Shown in pieces: positions 18,652 through 29,386 of a DNA stretch of 53,202 nt (positions are counted from its first letter, which is position 1; each line of letters begins with the position of its first letter). A program made the translations under genes and the position numbers. This stretch comes from Chromatiales bacterium (GTDB lineage Bacteria; Pseudomonadota; Gammaproteobacteria; CAMYNG01), in contig JALTLF010000151.1 in the NCBI GenBank assembly GCA_027005735.1, positions 1-53,202 of the forward strand, written 5' to 3'. The notes beneath the pieces are model-generated. The model was not told the origin of the DNA. It ran no database searches and saw only the letters and a list, made by a program, of their open reading frames with translations.

Positions 18652-18677
18652 GTCAGGGGGCAAACTTGCCCCCTGAC
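18652..18677. other. Perfect 12-bp inverted repeat in the gap-pgk spacer
   Basis: GTCAGGGGGCAA (18652-18663) and TTGCCCCCTGAC (18666-18677) are exact inverse complements separated by two bases. It lies 36 bp downstream of the gap stop and about 100 bp upstream of pgk, with no U-tract on the minus strand. It could stabilise the gap mRNA end, attenuate transcription into pgk, or be a protein-binding palindrome. Confidence 0.55.
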
Positions 18678-18713
18678 TCCCATACTCGCAACCAGCTACT
18701 GGCCACTCGACAC

Positions 18714-19763
<1,050 letters not shown>

Positions 19764-21740
19764 TTACAAAACTTCGTTGACGGCCTTCACCACGTTGTCC
19801 ACGGTGAAACCGAATTCCTTGAAAAGTTCGCCGGCCGGCGCGGACTCGCCGAAGCGATCGATGCCCACGACCTTGCTGGCGTACCTGTACCAGCAGCTGG
19901 TGGCGGCGGCCTCGACGACCACGCGCGCGCTGACGCCGGAGGGCAGGACCGACTCGCGGTAAGCCTCGTCCTGCGCCTCGAAGACGTCCACCGAGGGCAT
20001 GGAGACCACGCGGATCTTGCGGTCGCTGAGTTCTTCCGCCGCGCCCATGGCCAGCGCCACCTCGGAGCCGGTGGCGATGATGATGGCCTCGGGCGTCCCG
20101 TCGCAGTCTTTCAGGACATAGCCGCCCCGGCTGATGGCGGCGACCTGTTCCTCGCTGCGTTCCTGGTGCGGCAGGCCCTGGCGCGAGAAGATCAGGCTGG
20201 TGGGACCTTCCTTGCGCTCGATGGCGCGCGCCCAGGCCACGGCGGTCTCGACGGCATCGCAGGGACGCCATACCGACATGTTGGGGATCAGCCGCAGGGT
20301 CGGGATCTGCTCGATGGGCTGGTGGGTCGGACCGTCTTCGCCCAGGCCGATGGAGTCATGGGTGTAGACGAAGATGGAGCGGATCTTCATCAGCGCCGCC
20401 ATGCGCAGGGCGTTGCGGGCATATTCGGAGAACATCAGGAAGGTGGCGCCGAAGGGGATCAGCCCGCCGTGCAGAGCGATGCCGTTCATGATGGCCGACA
20501 TGCCGAACTCGCGCACGCCATAGCGCACGTAGTTGGGCTCCTCGCTGTTGTCCATGGGCTTGAAGCCGGACCACTCGGTGAGGTTGGAACAACCGAGGTC
20601 GGCGGAACCGCCGAACAGCTCGGGCAGCGCCGGAGAATAGGCCTCGATGGCCGCCAGCGAGGCCTGGCGCGTGGCCGGGCTCTTGGCCTCGGCGACGGTG
20701 CGGGCGACGAAGTCCTCCGCCGTCTTCTGCCAGTCGGCGGGCAGATCGCCGGCCATGCGGCGTTCGAACTCGGCGGCCAGTTCCGGGTAGTCCTTCTTGT
20801 AGGCGTCGAATTTCTCCTGCCAGGCCTGCTCGGCGGCGGCGCCCTTCTCCCTGGCATCCCAGGCGTGATAGATCTCGGAAGGGATCTCGAAGGGGCCGTG
20901 GTCCCAGCCCAGTGCCGCCTTGGTCAGGTTGATTTCCTCCTCGCCCAGCGGCGCGCCGTGGGAAGCGTGGCTGCCAGCCTTGTTGGGCGAACCGAAGCCG
21001 ATGGTGGTCTTGCAGCAGATCAGGGTCGGCTTGTCGGTCATGGCGCGCGCCAGATCCACGGCCTTCTTGATGGACTCGGGATCATGGCCGTCCACGTCCG
21101 GGATGACGTGCCAGCCGTAGGCCTCGAAGCGCTTCGGCGTGTCGTCGGTGAACCAGCCCTCCACGTGGCCGTCGATGGAGATGCCGTTGTCGTCCCAGAA
21201 GGCGATGAGCTTGCCCAGGCCGAGGGTGCCGGCCAGCGAGCAGGCCTCGTGAGAGATCCCTTCCATCAGGCAGCCGTCACCGAGGAACACCCAGGTGTGG
21301 TGATCGACGATGTCGTGACCCTTCTGGTTGAAACGCGCGGCGAGGGCCTTCTCGGCGATGGCCATGCCGACGGCATTGGTAATACCCTGGCCCAGCGGCC
21401 CGGTGGTGGTCTCGACGCCCGGCGTGTAGCCGTATTCCGGGTGGCCGGGGGTCTTCGAATGCAGCTGGCGGAACTGCTTGAGATCCTCGATGGTGAGCGC
21501 GTAGCCGGTCAGGTGCAGGAGAGAATAGATCAGCATGGAACCGTGGCCGTTGGAGAGCACGAAACGGTCGCGGTTGGCCCAGTGGGGATTGGCGGGGTTG
21601 TGGACCAGGTAGTCGTTCCACAGTACCTCGGCGATGTCCGCCATGCCCATGGGGGCGCCGGGGTGTCCAGACTTGGCCTTCTGCACCGCGTCCATGCTGA
21701 GGGCGCGAATGGCATTGGCGAGTTCTCTGCGAGATGGCAT
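19764..21740 (-). CDS. tkt: Transketolase
   Basis: A 658-residue thiamine-diphosphate transketolase. The ThDP motif starts at GDGCLMEG and ends at [11 protein letters not shown]. The substrate loop [10 protein letters not shown] and the Pyr-domain segment [16 protein letters not shown] are conserved. It transfers two-carbon ketol units in the pentose-phosphate (and Calvin) pathway. AGGAGAG lies just before the ATG. It is the promoter-proximal gene of the tkt-gap-pgk-pyk-fba run. Confidence 0.97.
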   Translation of the reverse strand: MPSRRELANAIRALSMDAVQKAKSGHPGAPMGMADIAEVLWNDYLVHNPANPHWANRDRFVLSNGHGSMLIYSLLHLTGYALTIEDLKQFRQLHSKTPGHPEYGYTPGVETTTGPLGQGITNAVGMAIAEKALAARFNQKGHDIVDHHTWVFLGDGCLMEGISHEACSLAGTLGLGKLIAFWDDNGISIDGHVEGWFTDDTPKRFEAYGWHVIPDVDGHDPESIKKAVDLARAMTDKPTLICCKTTIGFGSPNKAGSHASHGAPLGEEEINLTKAALGWDHGPFEIPSEIYHAWDAREKGAAAEQAWQEKFDAYKKDYPELAAEFERRMAGDLPADWQKTAEDFVARTVAEAKSPATRQASLAAIEAYSPALPELFGGSADLGCSNLTEWSGFKPMDNSEEPNYVRYGVREFGMSAIMNGIALHGGLIPFGATFLMFSEYARNALRMAALMKIRSIFVYTHDSIGLGEDGPTHQPIEQIPTLRLIPNMSVWRPCDAVETAVAWARAIERKEGPTSLIFSRQGLPHQERSEEQVAAISRGGYVLKDCDGTPEAIIIATGSEVALAMGAAEELSDRKIRVVSMPSVDVFEAQDEAYRESVLPSGVSARVVVEAAATSCWYRYASKVVGIDRFGESAPAGELFKEFGFTVDNVVKAVNEVL

Positions 21741-22055
21741 AACACTCTCCTGTTTTCAAAATTGAAAAAACGACCGTACCCGTCCGGCGCCCTGCGGCGG
21801 CCAGGTCAGACACGTCGCCGGCCGTGCCGGCGGAAACCTGCTTTAATCGTGGGAATACGGCTGGACAGCCGTCCCTGTGGCGTTTCGGCCTCCCCACTTC
21901 CCCCGGCGTCTCCCCACGTCGCCAGGGCCGAAGAGGCGCAATTTTCCCTTTTTTACCCCCCCCGGGCAATAGCCGGGGGCAGATTTTCCCGCGCCCGATA
22001 AGCCCGTTTATAACGTAAATAAATGATTTTTATTGTCTTTTTGGTCCGGTCGGTG
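21741..22055. other. 315-bp intergenic region upstream of tkt
   Basis: No gene is supported. It should hold the tkt-operon promoter on the minus strand. The only good hexamer is TATAAA (22012-22007 read on the minus strand), in an AT-rich patch (about 22005-22045) without a matching -35. A GC-rich stem (CCCCCGG / CCGGGGG, about 21958-21979) lies between the redoxin stop and tkt and could terminate redoxin transcription. Confidence 0.4.
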
Positions 22056-22616
22056 TCAGTCCCCGTCCTTCCACTTGATGGAACAGCCCATGGATGGCAC
22101 CTGCTCAGCGGGCCCCTGGCCGGTCTTCGCCACCTGAACCATGGCCTCAAAGAGCTCGCGGCGGGCGTCCTCAGGGGCGGTCTCCTTGCGGCTGGCGTCG
22201 AGGCGTCCGCGGTACTGGAGTTCCAGATCGGCGTTGTAGCCGAAGAAGTCCGGGGTGCACACCGCGCCGTAGGCCTTCGCCACCGCCTGGGAGGCGTCCA
22301 TTAAATAAGGAAAGGGGAAGTCGAATTCCTCGGCCACGCGCTGCATGTTCTCGAAGGAGTCCTCCTCGTAGAGGCTCGGATCGTTGGACATGATGGCAAC
22401 GCTCTTTATGCCGTAGTCCAGCAGTTCGCGGGTGTCGCGCACCAGGCGCTCGCGGATGGCCTTGACGTAGGGGCAGTGGTTGCAGATGAACATCACCAGC
22501 AGGCCGTTTTCGCCGCGGCACTCTGCCAGCGTCCAGGTACGCCCGTCCACGCCGGGCAGGGCAAAGTCCACCGCGGGCTTGCCGAATTCACATACTGGGG
22601 TCTCGAGACTGACCAT
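22056..22616 (-). CDS. Thioredoxin-like redoxin (AhpC/TSA-type fold)
   Basis: A 186-residue cytosolic redoxin. After a short N-terminal segment (PAVDFALPGVDG) comes the active-site strand with FICNHCPYVKA, a CNHC motif at the start of a helix. Later SNDPSLYEEDSFE and a cis-Pro-type VCTPDFF are typical of the 'thioredoxin family, NHCPY' group. Substrate unknown; peroxide or thiol-disulfide chemistry is likely. The frame is open much further upstream, but the ATG at 22616 has AGGAGG at ideal spacing and begins the conserved domain. Divergent from metK. Confidence 0.85.
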   Translation of the reverse strand: MVSLETPVCEFGKPAVDFALPGVDGRTWTLAECRGENGLLVMFICNHCPYVKAIRERLVRDTRELLDYGIKSVAIMSNDPSLYEEDSFENMQRVAEEFDFPFPYLMDASQAVAKAYGAVCTPDFFGYNADLELQYRGRLDASRKETAPEDARRELFEAMVQVAKTGQGPAEQVPSMGCSIKWKDGD

Positions 22617-22844
22617 GAGCTTCCTCCTGCCGGCTGGCTGTCTGTGCGTTTCAGTCCGGCCACACGCGGCCGGGGCGGCAGTATACCCCACTCCCGCGCG
22701 CCCGGGGACACGCCCCCGGACCAGCCGCTTCCCTTGCTGTTCAAACACCGTGTTAGCCGCTAGACTAGGGCGCTCTCCACTACCCGGGGACACACCGGGC
22801 CCCCGCGTGGTGCGGGCACGATAACGACAGACGAAGGGATACCC

Positions 22845-24005
<1,161 letters not shown>

Positions 24006-24080
24006 AGAACGGCGCGTGCAGGGGGACTTGCATCTGCGCGGAGATAGTCTAAAAATATCTTTCGGAAATACACCGTCCTT

Positions 24081-24207
24081 GTCTGAGGGGCGCTGCAGCC
24101 TCGCTATTAAATCCGGTCACAGGACTGTCGGCGCCCACCCGGCCCGGCGGCGGGATTTGGTAGCGGGGTCAGGCTCAGACAGCGGTTTCTGTGACAACGG
24201 CGCTCAG
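24081..24207 (+). ncRNA. S-adenosylhomocysteine (SAH) riboswitch
   Basis: P1: GTCTGAG (24081-24087) pairs perfectly with CTCAGAC (24174-24180). The conserved core GAGGGGCGCTGCAG follows the 5' strand. P2 is formed by CCTCGCTA (24099-24106) with TAGCGGGG (24161-24168), extended by AAATCC (24109-24114) with GGATTT (24153-24158). CAGGCTC and the terminal CAACGGCGCTCA (about 24196-24207) provide the pseudoknot partner. This is the known ahcY-associated SAH motif, an 'on' switch that raises SAH hydrolase expression when SAH accumulates. It ends 19 bp before the ahcY ATG and just before the GGAGAA ribosome-binding site. Confidence 0.93.
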
Positions 24208-24226
24208 TAAGCATGGAGAACTCACC

Positions 24227-25642
24227 ATGAGTGCTGTTGCCGATTCAAAATTCACCGATTTCAAGGTTGCCGATCTGTCCCTCGCCGAGTGGGGCCACAA
24301 GGAGATCGCCATCGCCGAGTCCGAGATGCCGGGCCTCATGGCCCTGCGCGAGGAATACGGCGACAGCAAGCCCCTCGAGGGCGCGCGCATCTCCGGCAGC
24401 CTGCACATGACCATCCAGACCGCGGTACTCATCGAGACCCTCGTGGCGCTGGGCGCCGAGGTGCGCTGGGCCTCGTGCAACATCTTCTCCACCCAGGACC
24501 ATGCCGCCGCCGCCATCGCCGACCAGGGGATCCCGGTGTTCGCCTGGAAGGGCGAGACCATCGAGGAATACTGGTGGTGTACCGAGCAGATGATGACCTG
24601 GCCGGACGGCAAGCTGCCCAACATGATCCTCGACGACGGCGGTGACGCCACCCTGCTGGTGCACAAGGGCGCCGAGTTCGAGCGCGCCGGCAAGGTACCC
24701 GACGCCCAGCCGGGTGACAATGAAGAATGGGTCGCCATTCTCAATGTCCTGCGCAACACGAAGGAAAAGGACAAGTGGACGCGTATCGCCGAGAGCGTCA
24801 GGGGCGTCACCGAGGAGACCACCACCGGCGTGCATCGCCTCTACCAGATGGAACAGAAGAACGAGCTGCTGTTCCCGGCCATGAACGTCAACGACTCGGT
24901 GACCAAGTCCAAGTTCGACAACCTCTACGGCTGTCGCGAGTCCCTGCTCGACGGCATCAAGCGCGCCACCGACGTCATGGTCGCCGGCAAGATCTGCGTG
25001 GTGCTGGGCTACGGCGACGTGGGCAAGGGCTGCGCGCAGGCCTTCCGCGGCATGGGTGCCACGGTGCTGGTCACCGAGATCGACCCCATCTGCGCCCTGC
25101 AGGCGGCGATGGAAGGCTACCGCGTGGTCACCATGGACGAGGCCTGCAAGTACGGCGATATCTTCGTCACCGCCACCGGCAACGTGCATGTCATCAACCA
25201 CGACCACATGGCCGCCATGAAGGACGAGGCCATCGTCTGCAACATCGGCCACTTCGACTCCGAGATCGACATCGCCTCGCTGGAGAAGTACCAGTGGGAG
25301 GAGATCAAGCCGGAAGTGGACCACGTCATCTTTCCCGACGGCAAGAAGATCATCGTGCTCGCCAGGGGCCGCCTGGTCAACCTGGGTTGCGCCACCGGCC
25401 ACCCCAGTTTCGTCATGTCGGCCTCCTTCACCAACCAGGTGATGGCGCAGATCGAGTTCTTCCAGCACGCCGACAAGTACGAGAACAGGGTCTATGTGCT
25501 GCCCAAGCACCTCGACGAAAAGGTCGCGCGCCTGCACCTTGGCAAGATCGGCGCCCAGCTGACGCAACTCAGCCAGGAACAGGCCGACTACATCGGCGTG
25601 CCGGTGGACGGTCCCTACAAGCCCGACCACTACCGCTATTAA
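24227..25642 (+). CDS. ahcY: S-adenosylhomocysteine hydrolase
   Basis: A 471-residue NAD-dependent enzyme cleaving SAH to homocysteine and adenosine. [15 protein letters not shown], the NAD loop [15 protein letters not shown] and the C-terminal KPDHYRY are canonical; the length includes the insert usual in proteobacterial enzymes. The ATG at 24227 with GGAGAA is preferred. An in-frame GTG at 24191 lies inside the SAH riboswitch and would add twelve non-conserved residues. Expression is expected to respond to SAH through the riboswitch. metF follows 88 bp downstream. Confidence 0.97.
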   Translation: MSAVADSKFTDFKVADLSLAEWGHKEIAIAESEMPGLMALREEYGDSKPLEGARISGSLHMTIQTAVLIETLVALGAEVRWASCNIFSTQDHAAAAIADQGIPVFAWKGETIEEYWWCTEQMMTWPDGKLPNMILDDGGDATLLVHKGAEFERAGKVPDAQPGDNEEWVAILNVLRNTKEKDKWTRIAESVRGVTEETTTGVHRLYQMEQKNELLFPAMNVNDSVTKSKFDNLYGCRESLLDGIKRATDVMVAGKICVVLGYGDVGKGCAQAFRGMGATVLVTEIDPICALQAAMEGYRVVTMDEACKYGDIFVTATGNVHVINHDHMAAMKDEAIVCNIGHFDSEIDIASLEKYQWEEIKPEVDHVIFPDGKKIIVLARGRLVNLGCATGHPSFVMSASFTNQVMAQIEFFQHADKYENRVYVLPKHLDEKVARLHLGKIGAQLTQLSQEQADYIGVPVDGPYKPDHYRY

Positions 25643-25645
25643 GTC

Positions 25646-25714
25646 AGTCACGAGGTACGCGCGGCGAGGAACGAGGATCAAATCCCTGTTCCTGTCGCCT
25701 GTGCCGCGTGACTT
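25646..25714 (+). repeat. Long imperfect inverted repeat between ahcY and metF
   Basis: Starting three bases after the ahcY stop, AGTCACG...GGCGAGGAACGAGGAT (25646-25676) mirrors ATCC...GTTCCTGTCGCC...CGTGACT (25683-25714). The pairing has a few bulges around a short central loop. It fills most of the 88-bp spacer. There is no U-tract. It may be a decayed palindromic repeat, an mRNA-stabilising stem or a regulatory structure ahead of metF. Confidence 0.6.
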
Positions 25715-25730
25715 GCGCTGACACCCTGTC

Positions 25731-26576
25731 ATGGATACGCAAAAAAAATATCAACCCACCTTCAGTTTCGAGTTCTTTCCGCCCAAGACGACGGAGGGCG
25801 CGGAGAAATTGCGCCGCGTGCGCGAGGAACTGGGGGCGCTCAAGCCGCGCTACTTCTCCGTCACCTTTGGCGCCGGCGGCAGCACGCAGAAGGGCACGCT
25901 GGAGACGGTGCTGGAGATCCGCGCCGCCGGTTACGACGCCGCGCCGCACCTGTCCTGCATCGGCACCAGCCGCGAGTTCATCCGTGAACTGCTCAACACC
26001 TACCTGGAGCACGACATCACTCACATCGTCGCGCTGCGCGGCGACATGCCCTCCGGCATGGGCGGCAACGGCGATTTCGCCCACGCCAATGAGCTGGTGA
26101 GTTTCATTCGCGCCGAGACCGGCGACCGCTTCCACATCGAGGTGGCGGCCTATCCCGAGTTTCACCCCCAGGCACGCTCGGCGCAGGACGACCTGCAAAA
26201 CTTCAAGCGCAAGGTGGACGCCGGCGCCAGTAGCGCCCTGACGCAGTATTTCTACAACCCGGATGCCTATTTCCGTTTCATCGAGAGTTGCGAAAAGATG
26301 GGCGTGGACATCCCGGTGGTGCCCGGCATCATGCCCATCACCAATTACACGCAACTGGCGCGCTTCTCCGATGCCTGTGGCGCCGAGATCCCGCGCTGGA
26401 TCCGCAAACGACTCGAAGGCTTCGGCGACGATCGCGACTCCCTGCTGGCCTTCGGTCACGACGTGGTCACCACCCTGTGCCGCCAGCTTCTGGACGCGGG
26501 CGCGCCGGGCCTGCATTTCTACACCATGAACCGCACCGCGCCGACCCTGGCCATCTGGAAAGATCTGGGTCTGTAG
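25731..26576 (+). CDS. metF: 5,10-methylenetetrahydrofolate reductase
   Basis: A 281-residue TIM-barrel flavoenzyme reducing methylene-THF to methyl-THF for methionine synthesis. SFEFFPPKT at the N-terminus, SVTFGAGGST, ALRGDMP and FHFYTMN-like LHFYTMNRT near the C-terminus are family hallmarks. Length matches bacterial MetF. No clear ribosome-binding site precedes the ATG. With metK and ahcY it completes the methyl-recycling block. Confidence 0.96.
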   Translation: MDTQKKYQPTFSFEFFPPKTTEGAEKLRRVREELGALKPRYFSVTFGAGGSTQKGTLETVLEIRAAGYDAAPHLSCIGTSREFIRELLNTYLEHDITHIVALRGDMPSGMGGNGDFAHANELVSFIRAETGDRFHIEVAAYPEFHPQARSAQDDLQNFKRKVDAGASSALTQYFYNPDAYFRFIESCEKMGVDIPVVPGIMPITNYTQLARFSDACGAEIPRWIRKRLEGFGDDRDSLLAFGHDVVTTLCRQLLDAGAPGLHFYTMNRTAPTLAIWKDLGL

Positions 26577-26635
26577 TTCGATCCACGCTGGTCAAAATTC
26601 ATCTCGTGACGGAACGGTGGTACAAGCGACGGGAA

Positions 26636-26731
26636 CGCGGTTGTTACCTGCCGGGACCGTGCGCCAGAGGGATGTGGCGCCCGAGCCTGCAGGGATGCAT
26701 ATACGGCGTGTCCCGGCAGGTAACAAGCGCG
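26636..26731. repeat. Palindromic intergenic repeat, copy 1
   Basis: Two 22-bp arms (26636-26657 and 26710-26731) are inverse complements with one mismatch; 17 consecutive pairs are perfect (TTGTTACCTGCCGGGAC / GTCCCGGCAGGTAACAA). The 52-base centre has its own hairpin, GCGCCA (26661-26666) with TGGCGC (26675-26680). Part of the centre and inner right arm (GAGC.T.CAGGGATG.AT.T.C.GCGTGTCC) recurs at the end of the window. It lies between metF and bioA. No ORF. A dispersed repeat of the REP/BIME or MITE type is the best reading. Confidence 0.75.
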
Positions 26732-26750
26732 TGACCATTCGAGCCTGAAC

Positions 26751-28118
26751 ATGTCCCACAGCCGACATCCAGACAACAAGGCACTGACCCGGCGCGACCT
26801 CGCCGTGCTCTGGCATCCCTGCACGCAGATGAAGGACCACGAGTCCCTGCCCATGATCCCCATTGCCCGCGGCGAGGGCGTATGGCTCTACGACTTCGAC
26901 GGCCGGCGCTACCTCGATGCCATCTCCTCCTGGTGGGTCAACCTGTTTGGCCACTGCAACCCGCATATCAACCAGCGCCTGCGTGAACAACTCGAAACCC
27001 TGGAACACGTCATCCTCGCTGGTTTCACCCACGAGGCGGTGGTGGAGCTGTCGGAAAAACTCGTCGCCCTGACGCCGCCGGGACTCAAGCGCTGCTTCTA
27101 TGCCGACAACGGCTCCTCGGCCATCGAGGTGGCTTTGAAGATGAGCTTTCACTACTGGCACAACCGCGGACAGACGGGCAAGACGCGCTTCATCTCGCTG
27201 AGCAACAGCTACCACGGCGAGACCCTCGGCGCCCTGTCGGTGGGCAACGTGGAACTCTACAAGGACACCTACGGCCCCCTGCTGCTCGACGTCATCACCG
27301 TGCCTGGCCCCGACTGTTACCACCGCGAGGCGGGCGAATCCTGTCGCGACTACAGCGCCCGCATGTTCGCCCACATGGAAACGGCGCTGGAGAAGCACGC
27401 CGAGGAAACCTGCGCGGTGGTGGTGGAACCGCTTGTGCAGTGCGCCGGCGGCATGCGCATGTACGATGCCGTGTACCTCGAAATGCTGCGCGAGGCCTGC
27501 GACCGCCACGGCGTGCATCTCATCGCCGACGAGATCGCCGTGGGCTTTGGCCGCAGCGGCACCCTGTTTGCCTGCGAACAGGCGGGCATTACGCCCGACT
27601 TCATGTGCCTGTCCAAGGGGCTCACCGGCGGCTACCTGCCCCTGTCGGTATGCCTCACCACCGACGACATCTATGCCGCCTTCTACGACGACTACGCAAG
27701 GCTCACCGCCTTCCTGCATTCCCATAGCTATACCGGCAACGCGCTGGCCTGCCGCGCCGCGCTGGCGACGCTGGAGCTGTTCGAGGCCAGTGATGTCATC
27801 GGCGCCAACCGCACCCTCGCCGCCCACATGGCCGGGGCCGCGGCACGCCTGGCGGATCATCCCCACGTGGGCGAGGTACGCCAGACCGGCATGATACTCG
27901 CCATGGAGATGAGCCCCGACGGCACGCGCAACACCGCCTATCCCTGGCAGGAACGCCGCGGCCTGCGCGTTTACCGCCATGCGCTGGAAAACGAGGTCCT
28001 GCTGCGCCCGCTGGGCAACGTCATCTATCTCATGCCGCCCTACGTCATCACCCCTGAAGAGATCGATCACTGCCTCGCCGTGGCCGCGCGGGGGATCGAC
28101 CTGGCCACATGCGACTGA
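26751..28118 (+). CDS. bioA: Adenosylmethionine-8-amino-7-oxononanoate aminotransferase
   Basis: A 455-residue class III PLP aminotransferase of biotin synthesis, using SAM as amino donor. LWHPCTQMKDHE at the N-terminus and AISSWWVNLFGH distinguish BioA from other class III enzymes. The PLP-binding Lys is in LSKGLTGGYLP, and LIADEIAVGFGRSG carries the cofactor Asp. No other bio genes are nearby. It overlaps the rsmE start by 10 bp, so the two are cotranscribed. Confidence 0.95.
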   Translation: MSHSRHPDNKALTRRDLAVLWHPCTQMKDHESLPMIPIARGEGVWLYDFDGRRYLDAISSWWVNLFGHCNPHINQRLREQLETLEHVILAGFTHEAVVELSEKLVALTPPGLKRCFYADNGSSAIEVALKMSFHYWHNRGQTGKTRFISLSNSYHGETLGALSVGNVELYKDTYGPLLLDVITVPGPDCYHREAGESCRDYSARMFAHMETALEKHAEETCAVVVEPLVQCAGGMRMYDAVYLEMLREACDRHGVHLIADEIAVGFGRSGTLFACEQAGITPDFMCLSKGLTGGYLPLSVCLTTDDIYAAFYDDYARLTAFLHSHSYTGNALACRAALATLELFEASDVIGANRTLAAHMAGAAARLADHPHVGEVRQTGMILAMEMSPDGTRNTAYPWQERRGLRVYRHALENEVLLRPLGNVIYLMPPYVITPEEIDHCLAVAARGIDLATCD

Positions 28119-28852
28119 CCCGCCTCTACACACCCCAGCCGCTCGCCAGCGGCGCGACGGTGACGCTGGATCCCCGCGCCGCCGGTCACTGCGCCCGGGT
28201 GCTGCGCATGCGCGCCGGTGACGCCATCGTGCTTTTCAACGGCGAAGGAGGCGAGTACCAGGCCCGCCTGGAGACGGTCAACAGGCGGGAAGTCCGCGCG
28301 GAGGTGGGCCGCTTCGATGCGGTGTCGCGGGAATCCTCCCTGCGCGTCACGCTCTACCAGGCGCTGGCGCGGGGCGAACGCATGGACTATGCGCTGCAGA
28401 AAGCCGTCGAACTGGGGGTCGCGGCCGTGGTCCCGGTGCTCACGCGCCGCTGCGTGGTGCAACTGGACGCGCAGAAGCGGGAACGGCGCATGGCCCACTG
28501 GGCCGGCGTCGTCACCAGCGCCTGCGAACAGAGCGGACGCACGCGCCTGCCGGCGCTGCACCCGCCCATGACACTGGCGCAGGTACTCGAAACAGGCGGG
28601 GGTAACGATACGCAACTGCGGCTGGTGCTCGATCCCGAAGCGCAGGAGGGGCTCTCGCAACTGGCGAACAATTCCGACGAGGTGGATCTGCTCATCGGCC
28701 CGGAGGGCGGCCTGGACACGGCGGAGATCGCCGCCTGCCGGGCGGCGGGCTTCACGCCGCTGCGCTTCGGCCCCCGCGTCCTGCGCACGGAGACTGCCGG
28801 CGCGGCGGTGATCGCCGCGCTACAGTCACGCTGGGGGGATCTCGATCACTGA
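28109..28852 (+). CDS. rsmE: 16S rRNA (uracil1498-N3)-methyltransferase
   Basis: A 247-residue SPOUT-class methyltransferase that makes m3U1498 in 16S rRNA using SAM. It has an N-terminal PUA-like domain (RLYTPQPLASG...HCARVLRMRAGD) and the C-terminal trefoil knot with LLIGPEGGL and RFGPRVLRTETA. Its ATG lies inside the end of bioA. Convergent with chpC across 12 bp. Confidence 0.95.
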   Translation: MRLTRLYTPQPLASGATVTLDPRAAGHCARVLRMRAGDAIVLFNGEGGEYQARLETVNRREVRAEVGRFDAVSRESSLRVTLYQALARGERMDYALQKAVELGVAAVVPVLTRRCVVQLDAQKRERRMAHWAGVVTSACEQSGRTRLPALHPPMTLAQVLETGGGNDTQLRLVLDPEAQEGLSQLANNSDEVDLLIGPEGGLDTAEIAACRAAGFTPLRFGPRVLRTETAGAAVIAALQSRWGDLDH

Positions 28853-28864
28853 GGGCCGGGGGGA

Positions 28865-29371
28865 TCAGCTGGACAGCAGGCGCAGCAGGCGTGCCTCGAG
28901 ATCGTCGATGTTGGGCACCATCACCGGCTGGTTGCCCAGCAGGGCGTAGCTGGCCACGGTGGGCGATGGCACGCTGATGTCGTTGTTGGGCATGATGGCG
29001 TTCATGCCCACCACCTGGAGATGGGGGATACCCTGTGAAAGGAGGCCGATGTAGGGCAGCCGCGCGTTGCCATTGAGGGTATTGAGCACCACGATGCGGG
29101 AACGCGAGGTGGGTGCCGCTACCTTGCCGCCGATGGCCGCCTCGAAGGAGAACACCGGCACGCGGTAGTCACGCCAGTTGACCATGCCCAGGAACCACTC
29201 GGGGCCGTCCTGCGTGGGTTCGGGTTTGTCGTAGGACACCACCTCGGCGACGGTGGTGTTGGGCAACAGCACCTGTTCACCCTTGAGGGGTATGAGCAGG
29301 CAGTTGACGACATCGGCGCGGCCGCTCTGCGCGACGCCTTCGTCAGTACCGATCTGGGTTACGTCCACCAT
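28865..29371 (-). CDS. chpC: CheW-like adaptor of the Pil-Chp system
   Basis: A 168-residue single CheW domain (about 20-165) that would couple an MCP-type receptor to the histidine kinase ChpA. The NTTVAEVVSYD and WFLGMVNWRDYRVPVFSFE strands are typical. It is the last gene of the cluster, in the position of Pseudomonas chpC, 15 bp after chpB. Distinct from the other CheW paralogue, PilI. Confidence 0.88.
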   Translation of the reverse strand: MVDVTQIGTDEGVAQSGRADVVNCLLIPLKGEQVLLPNTTVAEVVSYDKPEPTQDGPEWFLGMVNWRDYRVPVFSFEAAIGGKVAAPTSRSRIVVLNTLNGNARLPYIGLLSQGIPHLQVVGMNAIMPNNDISVPSPTVASYALLGNQPVMVPNIDDLEARLLRLLSS

Positions 29372-29386
29372 GGCGGATCATCCTGT

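Noticed and set aside
22617-22844. SAM riboswitch upstream of metK
   Set aside because: GC-rich short inverted repeats and a repeated CCCGGGGACAC are present, but no SAM-I, SAM-II or SAM-IV core motifs were recognised.
24191-24226. GTG start for ahcY at 24191
   Set aside because: It lies inside the SAH riboswitch 3' strand and adds residues not in the family; the ATG at 24227 has the proper ribosome-binding site.
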